DNA from: CAYOXX01 sp964408025
GTDB lineage: Bacteria > Acidobacteriota > DATKUA01
Assembly: GCA_964408025.1 (NCBI GenBank)
Contig: CAYOXX010000023.1
Coordinates: 1-42,464 of the forward strand
Reading direction: 5' to 3'
DNA length: 42,464 nt
Shown here one piece after another: positions 42,171-42,464 of this stretch; position 1 is the stretch's first letter, and every line of letters starts with the position of its first letter. A program made the translations under genes and the position numbers. The notes beneath the pieces were generated by a model. That model was not told where the DNA came from, searched no databases, and worked only from the letters and a program-made list of their open reading frames with translations.

Positions 42171-42464
42171 ATGAAATCATTGCCTCTGCCACTGGCGCTA
42201 CTGCTGTTGCTCGCCGTCGCGGTGTCCGCTCAGGATTCCAACGGCGTCTACGGCGTCGTGCGCACCGGGACCCCGGACGGCGCCTTCGGCGAGCCGGTGG
42301 CGGGGGCCGTTGTCGCGGCCATCGACGAGAGCGGGAAGGTTGCGGCCCGCGCGATTACCGCCTCCAACGGTGCTTACCGCCTTGTCGTGCCGCCGGGCGA
42401 CTACCGCCTAGTGGCGGAGCACCCCTCCTTCGAGCCGTTCGACACTGGCGAGGCGGTCCTGCTG
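42171..42464 (+). CDS. Secreted protein with carboxypeptidase-regulatory-like domain, 5' part
   Basis: The frame is open from ATG 42171 to the window end (98 codons). A signal peptide (about 1-21, ending AVAVSAQ) is followed by a beta-sandwich of the carboxypeptidase-regulatory type: VYGVVRTGTP, GAVVAAIDESGKVAARAITASNGAY and LVVPPGDYRLVAEHPSFE. Such domains often open TonB-dependent receptors or other large outer-membrane proteins in this kind of bacterium. The rest lies beyond the window, so the full function is open. Confidence 0.75.
   Translation, partial: MKSLPLPLALLLLLAVAVSAQDSNGVYGVVRTGTPDGAFGEPVAGAVVAAIDESGKVAARAITASNGAYRLVVPPGDYRLVAEHPSFEPFDTGEAVLL

Overview
The window is GC-rich, densely packed bacterial chromosome with about 45 protein genes on both strands. 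It holds no rRNA, tRNA, CRISPR array, intact insertion sequence or phage gene that I could find. A VWFA-related protein of the kind first defined in Acidobacteria (8220-9284), DUF5916 and DUF6599 proteins, many lipoproteins and a TatA suggest a diderm, probably Acidobacteriota or a close relative. That placement is an inference from family content. The ten N at 31751-31760 show that this is a scaffolded draft or metagenome assembly.

Layout. 1-3603: chaperone block, with the groEL C-terminal part followed by hrcA, grpE and dnaJ (no dnaK between them). 3869-10760: a VOC protein, then an envelope island with DUF5916, DUF6599 and Tat-exported DUF362 proteins on the minus strand, the VWFA-like protein on the plus strand, and two lipoprotein genes on the minus strand. 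10967-17008: housekeeping genes smpB, folK, hutI, an ECF sigma factor with its likely anti-sigma factor, tatA and purH. 17189-20066: a five-gene ECF-type nickel/cobalt importer operon (cbiM, NikL-like, CbiN-like, cbiQ, cbiO). 20286-25456: a ferritin-like protein, then an amino-acid catabolic group: an aminoadipate-semialdehyde-type dehydrogenase, a P5C dehydrogenase and a lysine 6-dehydrogenase-like enzyme. 25793-32787: a GAF/SpoIIE-type phosphatase, an alpha/beta hydrolase-fold protein without its nucleophile, a membrane protein with a helical-repeat tail, lepB, a glycosyltransferase, a methyltransferase and a YdjM-like membrane protein. 33016-36775: PP2C phosphatase, a conserved helical protein, a RodZ-like protein and a lipoprotein. 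37075-38814: two TlpA-like paralogs, one interrupted by an in-frame TAG. 38974-41868: a small secreted protein, ftsE, ftsX and a radical SAM protein. The window ends inside a secreted protein with a carboxypeptidase-regulatory-like domain.

Promoters are unusually readable. At least ten genes are preceded by a TTGnnn box, exactly 17 bases in nine cases, then a TATACT-like box. Several others have an extended TGCTATACT or TGCTAGAAT. In hrcA, folK and the gene at 38974 the predicted transcription start falls on or beside the start codon, which suggests leaderless or nearly leaderless mRNAs. In the ferritin-like gene and cbiM the promoter decides which start codon is right.

I do not see a clearly new multi-gene defence or mobile system. 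The strongest second-look items are a 100-base three-tier hairpin element (32847-32946) beside a 20-mer that is repeated over the start codon of a gene 3.7 kb away, the nonsense-interrupted TlpA paralog with an intact promoter, the Ser-to-Gly change in an alpha/beta hydrolase, the metal-importer control region, and the envelope island of poorly characterised families.
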